A DNA stretch of 64,000 nt from DASVEE01 sp036380735 (GCA_036380735.1 DASVEE010000033.1:124001-188000), one strand, 5' to 3'. Counted from the stretch's first letter, positions 41,638 to 50,787 are shown. Numbers and translations are program-made. The notes: a model not told the origin generated them from the letters alone.

Positions 41638-42369
41638 TCAGCGCCGGCCGTAGCCGCCCCACGAGCCGCCGCGGTCGCGATCCCAGCGGTCGTCGCGGTC
41701 ATCGCGGTCGTCGTCACGGTTGTCGCGGCCGTAGCCGGCCCAGCTTCCTTCGCCGCGCGACTCATAGCCGCCGCGGTGGTCCCAGCCGCGGTCGGAACCG
41801 AAGCGGTCACGCTCGTCGTTGGCGCCGCCGTAGCCGCCGCGCCCGTAGTCATTGCCGTACCGGCCACCGCTGCCGCCGCTGCCACTCGACGGGCCGCCGT
41901 ACATGCCGCGATCGAAGCTGCGTCCGCGCTCGCCGTAGTCCCAGCCGCCACCGCTGCCGCCGTATCCACTGTTGCTGTAGCCGCCACGTTCGTGGCCGCT
42001 GCGGTCGCTGTAGCCACCGCCGCCGTAGCCGTAGCCTTCCTGGCCCCCGCGGTTGTTGTAGCCACCGCCTCCGCCGTAGCCACCACCGTAGCCACCACCG
42101 CCGTAGTTGCCGCCGCCGCGCCATTCACGCTCGCGGTCGCGCGCGTCGCCTTCCCACCCCGGACGGTCGAAACCGCCCGGCTGCCGCGGGCCTTCGTACT
42201 GCCGCTCGAAGCGGTCGGGATTGAAGCGATACGCGAAGCGCGAGTCGCGCGAGTTGTGCCGGTAAGCGTCGGATTGATAACGGTCGCCGCGATCGCGATC
42301 GGGATCGGGCATCTCGTGCTCGGGGTCGTAACCACCGATGAAACGTTCACGGTCACGAGGTCTCCACAT
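41638..42369 (-). CDS. glycine/arginine/aspartate-rich low-complexity protein
   Basis: The 243-residue protein has a short basic start (MWRPRDRERFIGGYDPEHEM) and a region of charged repeats. A Gly-Tyr-rich section (GGGGYGGGYGGGGGYNN) follows, and the tail alternates Asp and Arg (DRDDRDDRWDRD). There is no signal peptide. The start is supported by AGGAGG upstream. Such proteins in Acidobacteriota and Myxococcota often carry a BON or SWFGD-type end, which is not seen here. A disordered, possibly RNA-binding or phase-separating protein is one reading. Confidence 0.7.
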   Translation of the reverse strand: MWRPRDRERFIGGYDPEHEMPDPDRDRGDRYQSDAYRHNSRDSRFAYRFNPDRFERQYEGPRQPGGFDRPGWEGDARDREREWRGGGNYGGGGYGGGYGGGGGYNNRGGQEGYGYGGGGYSDRSGHERGGYSNSGYGGSGGGWDYGERGRSFDRGMYGGPSSGSGGSGGRYGNDYGRGGYGGANDERDRFGSDRGWDHRGGYESRGEGSWAGYGRDNRDDDRDDRDDRWDRDRGGSWGGYGRR

Positions 42370-42453
42370 GAGCTGTTTCCTCCTGCGGGAGAGTCGTGCA
42401 AAACACGCGCGCGACACGCGGCGAAACATCTATCCAGGAACCCACGTTCAACC

Positions 42454-43581
42454 ATGCACATGAGCCGCATCCGAACTCTTGCATTGGCGCCGCCCACGCG
42501 GCTTCTGCTGTTCGCTGCCGTTTGGCTGTCGCTCTTCGCGTACGCGGGGCGGCCTCTGCTGATCGCCGCCGCCGCGGCCGGTGCCCCGCCGGCGCTGGCG
42601 TGGGGCGCGCTGTTCGCGCTCGCCGTGCTGCCGATGCTGCCGTGGCTCGGCCGCGGACGCGGCGCCGCACACTGGATCGGCTACGCCACGCTCGCTCTCT
42701 TCTCCCTGCTGCTGACGCTCGTGATCCTGGGCGACGTCGTCCGCATGTCGTTCCGCATCGCCGGCGCCATCCTCGATCCACGCGTCCTCGCCTTCACCAT
42801 CCTCGGCACCGCCGGCGCGCTGTCGCTCGTCGGACTTTTCCAGGCCCGTTGTCCGCGCATTCGCCGTGTGGCCATTCCCATCAATGACCTGCCGGAGGAG
42901 CTCGACGGCTACCGCATCGTGCAGTGGAGCGACGTCCACGTCGGCCCCACCATCCGACGCCGCTTCCTCCAGACGCTCGTGGAGCGGACGAACGAGCTAC
43001 ATGCCGACGCCATCGCCATCACCGGCGATTTCGTCGACGGCTCGTTCGACGAGTTCCACGGCGAGCTCGAGCCGCTGGCCGGTGCCCGCGCCCGCGACGG
43101 CGTCTTCTACGTCACCGGCAATCACGAGTACTACTGGCGCGTCAGTGATTGGCTTCCCGAGTTCCAGCGCTACGGGCTCACCTTCCTGAAGAACGAGCAC
43201 CAGGTCATCCGCCGCGGCAACGCGCGCCTCGTGATGGCCGGCGTCACCGATCCGGTCGGCCGCCATACGCACAAGCAGGACCCCCACGCCGCCCTCGCCG
43301 GCGCGCCCGCCGACGCGGTGAAGGTGCTGCTGTCGCACCGCCCGCAGACGGCCAACGCCGCCGACAAGCTCGGCGTGCACCTCCAGCTCTCCGGCCACAC
43401 GCACGGCGGGCAGTTCTTCCCGTTCAACCTGATGATCAAGTGGTTCCAGCCGATCGTGGCGGGGCTGCACCGGGTGGGGAAAACGTGGCTCTACGTGAAC
43501 CGCGGCACCGGCTACTGGGGCCCGCCCACGCGGCTGTTCGTCGGCGGGGAGATCACGGTCATCGAACTGCGGCGGGGGTGA
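42454..43581 (+). CDS. membrane-associated metallophosphoesterase
   Basis: The 375-residue protein has four N-terminal hydrophobic segments (about 1-125), then a calcineurin-like domain with VQWSDVHVG, ITGDFVDG, VTGNHEYYW and LSGHTHGGQ, the complete set of metal-binding boxes. It resembles YkuE/YaeI-type phosphodiesterases. The substrate is unknown. ATG codons at 42454 and 42460 are both possible. Confidence 0.88.
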   Translation: MHMSRIRTLALAPPTRLLLFAAVWLSLFAYAGRPLLIAAAAAGAPPALAWGALFALAVLPMLPWLGRGRGAAHWIGYATLALFSLLLTLVILGDVVRMSFRIAGAILDPRVLAFTILGTAGALSLVGLFQARCPRIRRVAIPINDLPEELDGYRIVQWSDVHVGPTIRRRFLQTLVERTNELHADAIAITGDFVDGSFDEFHGELEPLAGARARDGVFYVTGNHEYYWRVSDWLPEFQRYGLTFLKNEHQVIRRGNARLVMAGVTDPVGRHTHKQDPHAALAGAPADAVKVLLSHRPQTANAADKLGVHLQLSGHTHGGQFFPFNLMIKWFQPIVAGLHRVGKTWLYVNRGTGYWGPPTRLFVGGEITVIELRRG

Positions 43582-43587
43582 TCGCGG

Positions 43588-43664
43588 GCGTTGTCCGTTT
43601 TCCGTTGTCCGTTTTCCGGGCTGGGCGCCGCGCCACGTGGCTGCACGGACAACGGACAACGCCG
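43588..43664. repeat. GTTGTCCGTTTTCC hairpin array, copy 1
   Basis: The left arm is GTTGTCCGTTTTCC twice. The right arm is ACGGACAACGGACAACG. A 30-base centre holds GGGCGCCGCGCC. It follows the phosphoesterase stop. Confidence 0.8.
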
Positions 43665-43719
43665 CACCAGCGGTGACCATGCTCACCGGCGGTGCCTCCT
43701 TGCCGGGTAAAATGCCGGC

Positions 43720-45360
43720 ATGCATCGTCCGAGACTCCTTGCAGTACTTCTGCTCTTCGTGTCTTCGCTCGCCGGCGCGCAGGTCGTCGAGACTCCGCCG
43801 TCCACCGCTGGCGGCCGCCTGCTGCACACGCTCGTCGAAGAATCGCGCATGGAGGAGCTGCGCTGGCCCGGCTTCAACGACTACCGCAAGCACCTGCGCA
43901 ACTTCTACGCGCCGATGGGCTACACGTTCGCCTGGTCGCGTGATGGGCGTGTGACGCCGCAGGCGCGCACGGTGATCGCGTTGTTCGAAGCGGCCGACGC
44001 GAAAGGCATCAACGCGGTCGATTACGACGGCGGACGCTGGGCCGCGCGCATGGCCGGGCTGAACAACGAGACCGCGCTGGCGCGCTTCGACATGGCCATG
44101 TCGATCACGCTGATGCGCTACATCTCCGACCTGCACATCGGGCGCATCAACCCCGTGAACATCCAGTTCGACCTCGACATCGAGGCGAAGAAATACTACC
44201 TGCCGAAGCTGCTGAGCGACATCAAGGACTCCGTCGATCCCGTGTCGATCCTGACGCAGGTCGAGCCGCAGTACGACGACTACCGCCGTCTGCAGCAGCA
44301 GCTCGCGCTGTATCGCCGCATCGCTGCCGATGCCGAGACGGAGAAGCCGCTGCCGGTGGTGAAGAAGCTCGGGCCGGGAGCCACGTACGACGCGCTGCCG
44401 CAGCTCGCCCGCATGCTGCGCCGCTTCGGCGACCTGCCGGCGAATGCGGTGGTCGAAGGCACCACGTACAGCGGTGCGATCGTCGACGCGGTGAAGCGCT
44501 TCCAGTCGCGCCACGGTCTCGATGCGGACGGCATCCTCGCCGCGCGCAGCTTCGCCGCGCTCAACGTGCCGGCCAGCCAGCGCGTGAAACAGATCCAGTG
44601 GGCGCTCGAGCGCTGGCGCTGGGCTCCGATGGACTTCTCCGCGCCACCGATCATCGTCAACCTGCCGGAGTTCCGCCTGCGCGGCTGGGACGAGAACAAC
44701 AAGACCAGCATCACCATGCGCGTCGTCGTCGGGCGCGCGTACAAGAACGAGACGCCGGTCTTCTCGGGCGACATGAAGTACATCGTGTTCCGCCCTTACT
44801 GGAACGTGCCGCCGAGCATCCAGCGCGGTGAGATCGCGCCCAAAGCGTCAAAGGATCCGTCGTGGCTCGCGCGCAACAACTACGAGATCGTCAGCAATGG
44901 CGGCGATGCGCTCGGCGCGACCGCGGAGAACCTCCGCCGCCTGAAGAACGTCGAGGTGCGCGTCCGGCAGAAGCCGGGTCCTTCGAACGCGCTCGGCCTC
45001 GTCAAATTCATGTTCCCCAACCAGAACAACGTCTACCTGCATCACACACCGTCGACGGAGCTCTTCAGCCGTTCGCGGCGCGACTTCAGTCATGGCTGCA
45101 TCCGCGTCGAAGATCCGGTGGCGCTCGCCGCGTGGGTGCTGCGCGAGCGTCCGGAGTGGACCACGGAGAAGATCAAGTCGACGATGAAGGGCGACGGGAT
45201 CGACATGCACGTCATCCTCAAGAAGCCGATCCCGGTGATGATCATCTATGCGACGGCCGTGGCAACCGAGGATGGTCAGATTCACTTCTACGAGGACATC
45301 TACGGGCACGATGAGACGCTGGAGAATGCGCTGGCGGCGGGCTATCCGTATCCGGCCTAG
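43720..45360 (+). CDS. YcbB/LdtD-type L,D-transpeptidase
   Basis: The 546-residue protein has a signal peptide (MHRPRLLAVLLLFVSSLAGA), an N-terminal scaffold region, a peptidoglycan-binding domain (VVEGTTYSGAIVDAVKRFQSR) and a C-terminal YkuD catalytic domain with LHHTPSTELF and SHGCIRVEDP. The Cys is the nucleophile. It makes 3-3 cross-links in peptidoglycan or attaches proteins to it. Confidence 0.9.
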   Translation: MHRPRLLAVLLLFVSSLAGAQVVETPPSTAGGRLLHTLVEESRMEELRWPGFNDYRKHLRNFYAPMGYTFAWSRDGRVTPQARTVIALFEAADAKGINAVDYDGGRWAARMAGLNNETALARFDMAMSITLMRYISDLHIGRINPVNIQFDLDIEAKKYYLPKLLSDIKDSVDPVSILTQVEPQYDDYRRLQQQLALYRRIAADAETEKPLPVVKKLGPGATYDALPQLARMLRRFGDLPANAVVEGTTYSGAIVDAVKRFQSRHGLDADGILAARSFAALNVPASQRVKQIQWALERWRWAPMDFSAPPIIVNLPEFRLRGWDENNKTSITMRVVVGRAYKNETPVFSGDMKYIVFRPYWNVPPSIQRGEIAPKASKDPSWLARNNYEIVSNGGDALGATAENLRRLKNVEVRVRQKPGPSNALGLVKFMFPNQNNVYLHHTPSTELFSRSRRDFSHGCIRVEDPVALAAWVLRERPEWTTEKIKSTMKGDGIDMHVILKKPIPVMIIYATAVATEDGQIHFYEDIYGHDETLENALAAGYPYPA

Positions 45361-45384
45361 TTCACACCGAGCATAGTCCAGCGG

Positions 45385-45439
45385 GGCCGGTGATCACGGT
45401 GGCCGGCCGAAACCGGCCACCGACTCCTGACCACCGGCC
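45385..45439. terminator. nested double hairpin
   Basis: An inner perfect 9-bp stem (GGTGGCCGG, 6-base loop, CCGGCCACC) is enclosed by an outer 12-bp stem (GGCCGGTGATCA / TGACCACCGGCC, one mismatch). It lies in the convergent gap between the transpeptidase and lipoprotein genes and would act in both directions. Confidence 0.7.
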
Positions 45440-45458
45440 TACGCGCCGCGCGCGTGCA

Positions 45459-45887
45459 TTACTTCGACGCCGGCTGCTGTGACGTTCCGGCGTGGGCGAC
45501 GGCTTCCGCGGCACCGGTGGCCTGCCACTTGCCGCCGACCTTCGCATAGCGCTGCTTCTGCTGATACGTCGACACCTTTTCGCCCTCGGCGGTCTGGCGG
45601 ACGAGCTTCTGGTTGGTGACGGCGACGGCTTCGTTGCCGGTCACATCGATCGAGACGACGTCGACGGAGAGCGCCTTGACCGACTGCGTCGCGTTCATCT
45701 CCTGCTGGATCGCGGCGCGATCTGCGGCGTTGGCGAGCAGCGAAGCGTCTTTGCGCTCCCACGCCATGCGCTGCGTGGCGCTGTTCTGCAGCTCGAGAGC
45801 TTTGATCGAATCGCGGTCCGCGGTGGCGCAGGCAACGAACGTCAGGGCGAGAAGAGAGGAGGTCAGGATGGTTGCTGTTCTTTTCAT
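45459..45887 (-). CDS. lipoprotein of unknown function
   Basis: The 142-residue protein has a lipobox (LTFVACAT) in a standard signal (MKRTATILTSSLLALTFVACA). A helical segment follows, then a beta-rich part reading VVSIDVTGNEAVAVTNQKLV, like the ends of NTF2- or SnoaL-type domains. A periplasmic role is likely. The start at 45887 precedes the signal; no family recognised. Confidence 0.7.
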   Translation of the reverse strand: MKRTATILTSSLLALTFVACATADRDSIKALELQNSATQRMAWERKDASLLANAADRAAIQQEMNATQSVKALSVDVVSIDVTGNEAVAVTNQKLVRQTAEGEKVSTYQQKQRYAKVGGKWQATGAAEAVAHAGTSQQPASK

Positions 45888-45960
45888 GCTCGGTATTACG
45901 CCTCGGTTGTTCCAAGGTTCGTGAACGTTCAGCAACGGGTATCGGACATAATTTCGTCAC

Positions 45961-47310
45961 ATGCAAAAGCAAACCGATGGCGAGCCGCAAGCGTCCTACT
46001 CCGTCTGGAAAGTCATCTCCGCATCGGCCGCTGGCACGATGATCGAGTGGTACGACTTCTACATCTTCGGCAGTCTCGCGGCGATCGTGGCGGGACTCTT
46101 CTTCCCGAAAGAGAATCCGACGGCAGGCTTTCTCCTCACGCTGGCGACGTTCGCCACCGGCTTCGCGGTGCGGCCGTTCGGCGCGATCGTCTTCGGCCGC
46201 GTCGGCGATCTCGTCGGCCGCAAGTACGCGTTCCTCGTGACGCTGCTGATCATGGGCGGCGCGACGTTTCTCATCGGCCTGCTGCCGACGTACGAGCAGA
46301 TCGGCATCCTCGCGCCGATCCTCCTCGTCGTGCTGCGCCTGCTGCAGGGACTCGCGCTCGGCGGTGAATATGGAGGCGCGGCGGTGTACGTCGCGGAGCA
46401 TGTGCCGGACAAGCGGCGCGGCTTCTACACCTCCTTCATCCAGACCACCGCCACGCTCGGCCTCTTCGTCTCCCTCGGCGTGATCCTCATCGTGCGCACC
46501 TCGATGAGCGAGGAAGACTTCCGCTCGTGGGGCTGGCGCATCCCGTTCCTGCTGTCCGTCGTGCTCGTGCTGATGTCGCTCTACATCCGGCTGAAGCTGC
46601 GCGAGTCGCCGATCTTCACGAAGCTCAAGGCCGAAGGGAAGACGTCGACGGCGCCGCTGCGCGATTCGCTGGGCAACAAGAAGAACTGGAAGATCATCCT
46701 GCTCGTCCTCTTCGGCGCGGCGGCGGGACAGGCGGTCGTCTGGTACACCGGCCAGTTCTACGCGCTCTTCTTCCTGCAGAACGTGCTGAAGGTCGACTTC
46801 GTGCTGGCGAACATCATCGTCGCCGTCGCGCTGGCGCTGGCCACGCCGTTCTTCATCCTCTTCGGCGCGCTCTCCGATCGCATCGGCCGCAAGAAGATCA
46901 TGATGGCCGGCAATCTCATCGCCGCGCTCTCGTACTATCCGATCTACAACCTGATGCACGCGTACTCGCAGCCGACGCCGAACGCCGTGATGCTCACGCT
47001 GCTCGTGTTCATCCAGGTCATCTTCGTGACGATGGTGTACGGTCCGATCGCGGCGTTCCTCGTCGAGGCGTTCCCCGCGAAGATCCGCTACACGTCGCTG
47101 TCGCTGCCGTACCACATCGGCAACGGGTGGTTCGGCGGCTTCACCCCGCTCATCGCGACGTGGGTCGTCACGCGCACGGGACACATCTACGCCGGCTTGT
47201 GGTATCCCATCATCGTGGCGCTGGTGACGTTCGTCGTCGGCACGCTCTTCCTGCGCGAAAGCAAGGATGTGAAGATCTGGAACGAAGTGGAACCGAAGGA
47301 GATCGCATGA
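45961..47310 (+). CDS. MHS-family MFS transporter
   Basis: The 449-residue protein has 12 hydrophobic segments and the metabolite:H+ symporter signature: GTMIEWYDFYIFG at the start, GRVGDLVGRKYAFL in the first loop, LQGLALGGEYGGA and LSDRIGRKKIM. The family includes ShiA, ProP and citrate or alpha-ketoglutarate permeases; the substrate is unknown. Its stop overlaps the start of the following gene (ATGA). Confidence 0.92.
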   Translation: MQKQTDGEPQASYSVWKVISASAAGTMIEWYDFYIFGSLAAIVAGLFFPKENPTAGFLLTLATFATGFAVRPFGAIVFGRVGDLVGRKYAFLVTLLIMGGATFLIGLLPTYEQIGILAPILLVVLRLLQGLALGGEYGGAAVYVAEHVPDKRRGFYTSFIQTTATLGLFVSLGVILIVRTSMSEEDFRSWGWRIPFLLSVVLVLMSLYIRLKLRESPIFTKLKAEGKTSTAPLRDSLGNKKNWKIILLVLFGAAAGQAVVWYTGQFYALFFLQNVLKVDFVLANIIVAVALALATPFFILFGALSDRIGRKKIMMAGNLIAALSYYPIYNLMHAYSQPTPNAVMLTLLVFIQVIFVTMVYGPIAAFLVEAFPAKIRYTSLSLPYHIGNGWFGGFTPLIATWVVTRTGHIYAGLWYPIIVALVTFVVGTLFLRESKDVKIWNEVEPKEIA

Positions 47311-47888
47311 CGCTGCTGAATCAGAAGACCTGGGTCGTCAAGGAACGTGTGGCGTTCCCGAAGCTCACCGACACCTACGACATCCTCGACGCGCAAACCG
47401 GCGCCGTCCTCGGTGTCGCCAAAGAGGAGCCGCACCCGATTCTCAAGTGGCTCCGCCTCGTGGTGAAGAAGTCGCTGATGCCGACGGTCGTCAACCTCTA
47501 TGAGGGCGGCACCAACAAGGTGCTGTCGATCCGTCGCGGCATCGACATCTTCCGCACCAAAGTCCACGTCACGATGGGCACGAGCGACCTCGGTTACTTC
47601 CAGGCGAAGATGCTCTCCATCGGCGGCTCCTTCCGCATGTTCTCCCCCGGCGGCGAGGAGATCGGGCTGGTGAAGGGCGACTGGAAGGGATGGAACTTCG
47701 TGATGACGTCGGCGACCGGCCAGGAGTTGGGCCGCGTCACCAAGAAGTGGGCCGGCATCGGCAAAGAGCTGTTCACGAGCGCCGATACCTACGTGATCGC
47801 CCTCTCCGACAGCACCCGTGCGGACGTGGCGCCGCTGCTGCTGGCCGCGGGCATCGCCATCGACACCGTGTTCAAGGAACAGGGGTAG
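47307..47888 (+). CDS. LURP-one/phospholipid scramblase-like protein
   Basis: The 193-residue protein reads TYDILDAQTGAVLGVAKEEP, SIRRGIDIFRTKVHV and DWKGWNFVMTSATGQELGRV. This repeating beta-strand pattern and the spacing match the tubby-like LURP-one or scramblase fold. No membrane helix is clear. It is co-translated with the transporter gene; a role at the membrane is a guess. Confidence 0.75.
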   Translation: MTLLNQKTWVVKERVAFPKLTDTYDILDAQTGAVLGVAKEEPHPILKWLRLVVKKSLMPTVVNLYEGGTNKVLSIRRGIDIFRTKVHVTMGTSDLGYFQAKMLSIGGSFRMFSPGGEEIGLVKGDWKGWNFVMTSATGQELGRVTKKWAGIGKELFTSADTYVIALSDSTRADVAPLLLAAGIAIDTVFKEQG

Positions 47889-47941
47889 CGGATGGGACGC
47901 ATGGGACAGACAGGACGGATGGACTTCCATTCGTCCTCTCT
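47889..47941. repeat. 9-nt array, small copy
   Basis: GGACGCATG, GGACAGACA, GGACGGATG units with a short reverse arm (CATTCGTCC). It directly follows the LURP-like gene. Confidence 0.7.
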
Positions 47942-48008
47942 GCGCCCGGTCAATGCCTGGGGACGATCTTACGCGCAACCTCCGCTCCGCTACACTCGTA
48001 GCCTCAGC

Positions 48009-49196
48009 ATGACTTCCACGACGCTCACCGCCGCACCGCGCACTTACGGGTGGCGCTCGTGGAGGAACTTCATCGACGAAGTGCTCCTCGGCGCGATCTT
48101 CGGCATCGTCATCTCCTTCATCGAGAGCGGCGGCACGCGCGAGCTGCCGCCGATGCATACGCTCGCGCGCAACATCATCCTCGGCATCTCCGTCTTCGTC
48201 TTCAGCCGCGGCCTGGAGACGATGCTGAGCTGGGCCATCGAGCAGAGCCGCATCCCGACGCTCTTCCGCAGCATCCTCTACGCGGTCGGCGGCTGGCTCG
48301 GCTACGCCGTCGGCGTGGTCGTCGCCGGCAGCGTCGTTCCGGGCGAGAGCACGAACTTCGGTGAAGGGACGTACCACATCTACTACTCGCTCGCCGCCGC
48401 CACCCTCGGCGCCGTCACGAGCGGCTTCGTCCTCCACCACAACCGCAAACGCAACGATCGCCTGCGCGCCAGCATCGAGCGGCTGAAGGAGCACGAGTTC
48501 GCGGAGAAAGAGCTGGAGATCGCGCGGTCGATGCAACAGCGCCTGCTGCCGCCGCCGCTCGTCGAGCGCGACGGCTGGCGCGTTACCGCGCGCACGCACG
48601 CCGCGCACATGGTCGGCGGCGATTTCTACGACGTGCTGCGCGCCGGCGACGACACCACGGCAATCCTCGCCGCCGACGTCTCCGGCAAAGGGATCGCCGC
48701 GAGCCTGATCATGGCTTCGTGCAAGGCGATGGTGCCGTTCCTCCTGCAGAGCGGCGGCGCGGCGGAGGTGATGAACGCGCTGAACCACCGGCTGTGCGAG
48801 CAGCTCGAACGCCGCGAGTTCGTGGCCATGGCCTTCGCGCGCTACGTCGCCGCGACGGGCGAGCTGGAACTCGCCAACGCCGGCATGCCCGATCCGCTGC
48901 TCATCTCCCGCGACGGCACCATCCGGCCGATCGTCGTCACCGGCGACCGCCTCCCGTTAGGCGCGATGCGCGTCAGCCGCTACCACGCCACACGAGTCAC
49001 GCTGGAAGTGGGCGACCGCCTGCTGATCTTCTCCGACGGCTTACCCGAGGCCACCACCGACGAAGGCACGCTGGGCTACGACCGCGTGGAAGCGATGGTG
49101 GCGTCGATGAAAAGCGTGGAAGGATTGATTGATGATGTACGTGCTGTGGCCACGGTGGAGGATGACCTGACCGTGGTGATGCTGGAACGGCTATAG
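48009..49196 (+). CDS. membrane SpoIIE/RsbU-type PP2C phosphatase
   Basis: The 395-residue protein has four hydrophobic segments (about 20-150), a short coiled coil (ERLKEHEFAEKELEIARSMQ) and a PP2C domain. Metal-binding motifs read GGDFYDVLR, ILAADVSGKGIAA and FSDGLPEATT. Proteins of this type dephosphorylate anti-sigma antagonists in partner switching. No RsbV or RsbW gene is nearby. Confidence 0.9.
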   Translation: MTSTTLTAAPRTYGWRSWRNFIDEVLLGAIFGIVISFIESGGTRELPPMHTLARNIILGISVFVFSRGLETMLSWAIEQSRIPTLFRSILYAVGGWLGYAVGVVVAGSVVPGESTNFGEGTYHIYYSLAAATLGAVTSGFVLHHNRKRNDRLRASIERLKEHEFAEKELEIARSMQQRLLPPPLVERDGWRVTARTHAAHMVGGDFYDVLRAGDDTTAILAADVSGKGIAASLIMASCKAMVPFLLQSGGAAEVMNALNHRLCEQLERREFVAMAFARYVAATGELELANAGMPDPLLISRDGTIRPIVVTGDRLPLGAMRVSRYHATRVTLEVGDRLLIFSDGLPEATTDEGTLGYDRVEAMVASMKSVEGLIDDVRAVATVEDDLTVVMLERL

Positions 49197-49268
49197 GACT
49201 TGAGCTCCGCGGAGCGCAGCGTCCTATCAGTCCTATTCGTCCTATCCGTCCTATCCGTCCTATCGTTC
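49193..49268. repeat. 9-nt array spanning two stop codons
   Basis: One left unit (TATAGGACT) is followed by a GAGCTCCGCGGAGCGC palindromic centre and five right units ending ATCGTTCCCCC. The stops of both convergent genes (49196 and 49260) lie inside it. Confidence 0.85.
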
Positions 49269-50228
49269 CCCCACCAGATCCCCCACCACCCGTTCCAACC
49301 CCTCCACCACGCGCGCCATGCGTTCGTAGTCAAGCGTCTGCGGCGTGTCGGTGGCGGCGTGGTAGTGCGGGTTCCGGAACAGCGCCGTGTCTGTGACCAT
49401 GATTCCGGGCCAGCCGAACTGCCAGAAGCTCCACTGATCGGACCAGCCGATCTCCTGGATGACGCCGGGCAGCACGGCGCCAACCGAGGGGAACTGCGCG
49501 TGCTCGCGGAACGAGCCGACGCACGTCCGCACGAGCGACCGTGAACCGAGGTTGCCTGCGAACGCGATGAAGTCGCCCGTGTCCGGATAGAAGTAGCTCA
49601 GCGGCTGCGGGTACTGCTGCGAGCCGGGTTCGGTCGTGTAGTAGCCGAGCATCTCCAGGCTCAGCATGGCCACGATCTTCTCCTTCTTCTGGTGACAGTG
49701 CCGGGCGTATTGCCAGCTTCCCATCTCTTCGGTCTTGAAGTGCGGCGGCTCCTCGTTGATGAAGGCCACGAAGCGGAGCGTGCGTGCCGGCTGCGCCTTC
49801 GCCATCCGTTGCGCCAGCGCGAGCAGCGCCGCCACACCGCTGGCGTTGTCATCGGCGCCGGGGGACTCGTCGATCGAGTCGTAATGCGCGCCGATGACGA
49901 CGATCTCGTCGGGCTTCGTCGCACCGCGCAGCTCCACTTCGAGGTTGCCGGCGACGTCGTTCACGCGATATCCGGCCGCTTCGTAGGTCCGGCGAATGCG
50001 CGCGGCCGAGGCGGCGAGGTGTGTTTCCTCGTAGATGTTGCGTGATTCGGTGGCGAAGAACGCCACGTCGTCGCGGAGCGTCGTCGCCAGCCGCTGCTGC
50101 GGCAGAGTCAGCGGCGGCAACTCCCCTTGATGGGAGCGCCCCGGCATCGACACCATCGAGGCGACGACGATCGCAACCACCAGCACGAAAGCGGCAACCA
50201 CGGCGAGCCAGATCAGCACGGTACGCAT
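49260..50228 (-). CDS. M28-family metallopeptidase, membrane-anchored
   Basis: The 322-residue protein has one N-terminal hydrophobic anchor (MRTVLIWLAVVAAFVLVVAI). An M28 zinc site reads VVIGAHYDSID, PGADDNASG and INEEPP. A later Asp lies in VTDTALF and a His in HYHAATDTP. It is an aminopeptidase or carboxypeptidase at the outside face of the membrane. The ATG at 50228 was chosen because upstream codons overlap the divergent small gene. Its last codons and stop lie inside the 9-nt repeat. Confidence 0.88.
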   Translation of the reverse strand: MRTVLIWLAVVAAFVLVVAIVVASMVSMPGRSHQGELPPLTLPQQRLATTLRDDVAFFATESRNIYEETHLAASAARIRRTYEAAGYRVNDVAGNLEVELRGATKPDEIVVIGAHYDSIDESPGADDNASGVAALLALAQRMAKAQPARTLRFVAFINEEPPHFKTEEMGSWQYARHCHQKKEKIVAMLSLEMLGYYTTEPGSQQYPQPLSYFYPDTGDFIAFAGNLGSRSLVRTCVGSFREHAQFPSVGAVLPGVIQEIGWSDQWSFWQFGWPGIMVTDTALFRNPHYHAATDTPQTLDYERMARVVEGLERVVGDLVGER

Positions 50229-50258
50229 CAGTTGCAATTCTGCGGCACGGCCATCGCA

Positions 50259-50486
50259 ATGACAGCACCCATGACCAGCTTCATGATTGGCGGCGTCCTC
50301 GTGATTCTCGGCGTCTGCGCGCTCTTCATCGTCCTCGGGCGCCTCCGCCGCCAGGTCGGCGGCGGTCTGGGCCCCACCGAATTCAGCGACGGCAGCATGA
50401 CCACCTCGCCGACCGGCTACCCCGAGGAGATGCACGGCCACGGCAAGAAGATCGGCTCGACGGACAACAACGCCGCGGGGATGTAA
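50259..50486 (+). CDS. small single-pass membrane protein
   Basis: The 75-residue protein has one hydrophobic segment (FMIGGVLVILGVCALFIVLG) and a Gly/Ser/Thr-rich hydrophilic tail containing EEMHGHGKK. The start is either 50259 or 50271; neither has a strong ribosome site. No function is predicted. It is divergent from the M28 peptidase gene by 30 bases. Confidence 0.6.
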   Translation: MTAPMTSFMIGGVLVILGVCALFIVLGRLRRQVGGGLGPTEFSDGSMTTSPTGYPEEMHGHGKKIGSTDNNAAGM

Positions 50487-50497
50487 GGCGCCAGCCC

Positions 50498-50573
50498 GAA
50501 CGACGATAGGACCTATAGGGCGAATGGGACCTATAGGACGAATGACGTTCGGTCCATCCGTCCTGTTGGTCCC
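50498..50573. repeat. 9-nt hairpin array
   Basis: Units GGACCTATA, GGGCGAATG, GGACCTATA, GGACGAATG, then GTCCATCC, GTCCTGTTG, GTCCCATTT. It lies in the convergent gap. Confidence 0.8.
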
Positions 50574-50590
50574 ATTTCGCCCGACGCAGG

Positions 50591-50764
50591 CTACTTCTTC
50601 TTCGCCCGCTGCTTCACTTCCGCTTCCAGTTGGCGCGCGCGTTCGTCGCGGGCGCCGGGGCCGACGCCGGCGTTGCGGGCGTGGCCGGGATGGCGTTCTT
50701 CGGCTACGTGATGGCTGCTGGCTGCTTCTTTGTCGGCGATCGATTTCTTCGTTGAGTTCGACAT
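50591..50764 (-). CDS. small highly charged hydrophilic protein
   Basis: The 57-residue protein reads MSNSTKKSIADKEAASSHHV, then AEERHPGHARNAG, and ends VKQRAKKK. The ATG at 50764 has an AAGGAG site at good distance. Its composition is like stress-induced or DNA-binding small basic proteins. No named family is recognised. Confidence 0.6.
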   Translation of the reverse strand: MSNSTKKSIADKEAASSHHVAEERHPGHARNAGVGPGARDERARQLEAEVKQRAKKK

Positions 50765-50787
50765 CCCAATCTCCTTGAAAGCTTTTG

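Noticed and set aside
41631..42497. Alternative minus-strand frame rich in Ala/Thr overlapping the glycine-rich gene
   Set aside because: The frame at 41638-42369 has the ribosome site and the better start; the other is a frame shadow with unnatural composition.
45439..47184. Long minus-strand frame opposite the MHS transporter
   Set aside because: The composition is that of a reverse shadow and it conflicts with a clearly recognisable transporter.
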